DNA of 51,655 nucleotides, taken from Schlesneria paludicola DSM 18645 (lineage in GTDB: Bacteria > Planctomycetota > Planctomycetia > Planctomycetales > Planctomycetaceae). This document shows, one piece after another, positions 51,580 through 51,655 of the stretch. A program made the position numbers and the translations under genes. The stretch is taken from contig CAMAYU010000023.1 of assembly GCA_945862235.1 (NCBI GenBank), forward strand, positions 1 through 51,655, written 5' to 3'. Numbering within the stretch: the stretch's first letter is position 1; every line of letters starts with the position of its first letter. The notes beneath the pieces were generated by a model that did not search any database, was not told the DNA's origin, and saw only the letters and a program-made list of their open reading frames with translations.

Positions 51580-51655
51580 GTGTGGCTGGGGTCGGCGCTT
51601 CGCCGCCCCCAACGACGCGGGATTCACCCGAATCTGGGGGCCGCGAAGCGCCGAC
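51580..51655. repeat. Palindromic repeat, family G copy 2, cut by window end
   Basis: Starts GTGTGGCTGGGGTCGGCGCT as in the copy at 33148 and proceeds to the start of the right arm (GCGAAGCGCCGAC) when the window ends. Confidence 0.85.

Noticed and set aside
51349-51627. A 92-codon minus-strand frame upstream of gspE.
   Set aside because: It runs through a palindromic repeat and resembles no protein; likely chance.

Overview
The window most likely comes from a planctomycete (Planctomycetota, probably order Planctomycetales). The reasons are family content: a Tat-exported DUF1501 protein, a Tat-exported Gfo/Idh/MocA oxidoreductase, a YHYH-domain protein, an HTTM protein, a small 'EPFRPF' protein, a tyrosine-recombinase remnant of a type common in planctomycetes, and many dispersed palindromic repeats between genes. 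The sequence is GC-rich with weak operon packing. Genus cannot be decided from the sequence alone.

Layout. 0-3.1 kb (minus): the front of a cell-wall/division cluster, rsmH, then a two-LysM membrane protein, then an FtsL-like protein. 3.4-10.3 kb (plus): a secreted TPR metallopeptidase, then a receptor-type Ser/Thr kinase overlapping an FHA-GAF-class III cyclase gene. 10.4-13 kb: an enolase-superfamily enzyme divergent from an MFS transporter, probably for sugar-acid use. 13.2-16.7 kb: small membrane proteins around an HTTM (gamma-carboxylase-like) protein. 16.9-19.7 kb (minus): a DUF4198-like secreted protein and the Gfo/Idh/MocA protein. 20-24.5 kb (plus): infA, rnhA, rimO, the small EPFRPF protein, then a tightly joined pgsA / zinc-ribbon / DUF455 diiron set. 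24.6-35.6 kb: an ABC exporter half with degenerate catalytic residues, a sarcosine-oxidase-like flavoenzyme, an Ldh2-family protein lacking its histidines, a serine hydrolase, a SET protein divergent from a CobW GTPase, tRNA-Leu(UAA), a DUF1501 protein and an SDR. 35.8-37 kb: a YHYH protein. 37-38.6 kb: a gene graveyard with a broken tyrosine recombinase and a broken UvrD-type helicase. 38.7-51.3 kb: a type II secretion locus, gspD on the plus strand convergent with gspE-F-G-H-I-J-K-L-M on the minus strand. The last gene of that run seems to fuse a GspM/PilO-like part to a GspC/PilP-like tail.

Three themes stand out. First, the kinase and FHA-cyclase pair looks like a complete route from an external signal to phospho-threonine to a cyclic nucleotide. 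Second, several families of palindromic repeats occupy the gaps between genes; one 135-139 bp family supplies the stop codon and tail of two unrelated proteins. Third, several proteins keep a family fold but have lost catalytic residues (the Ldh2-family protein and the ABC ATPase). No CRISPR array, intact insertion sequence or rRNA was found.
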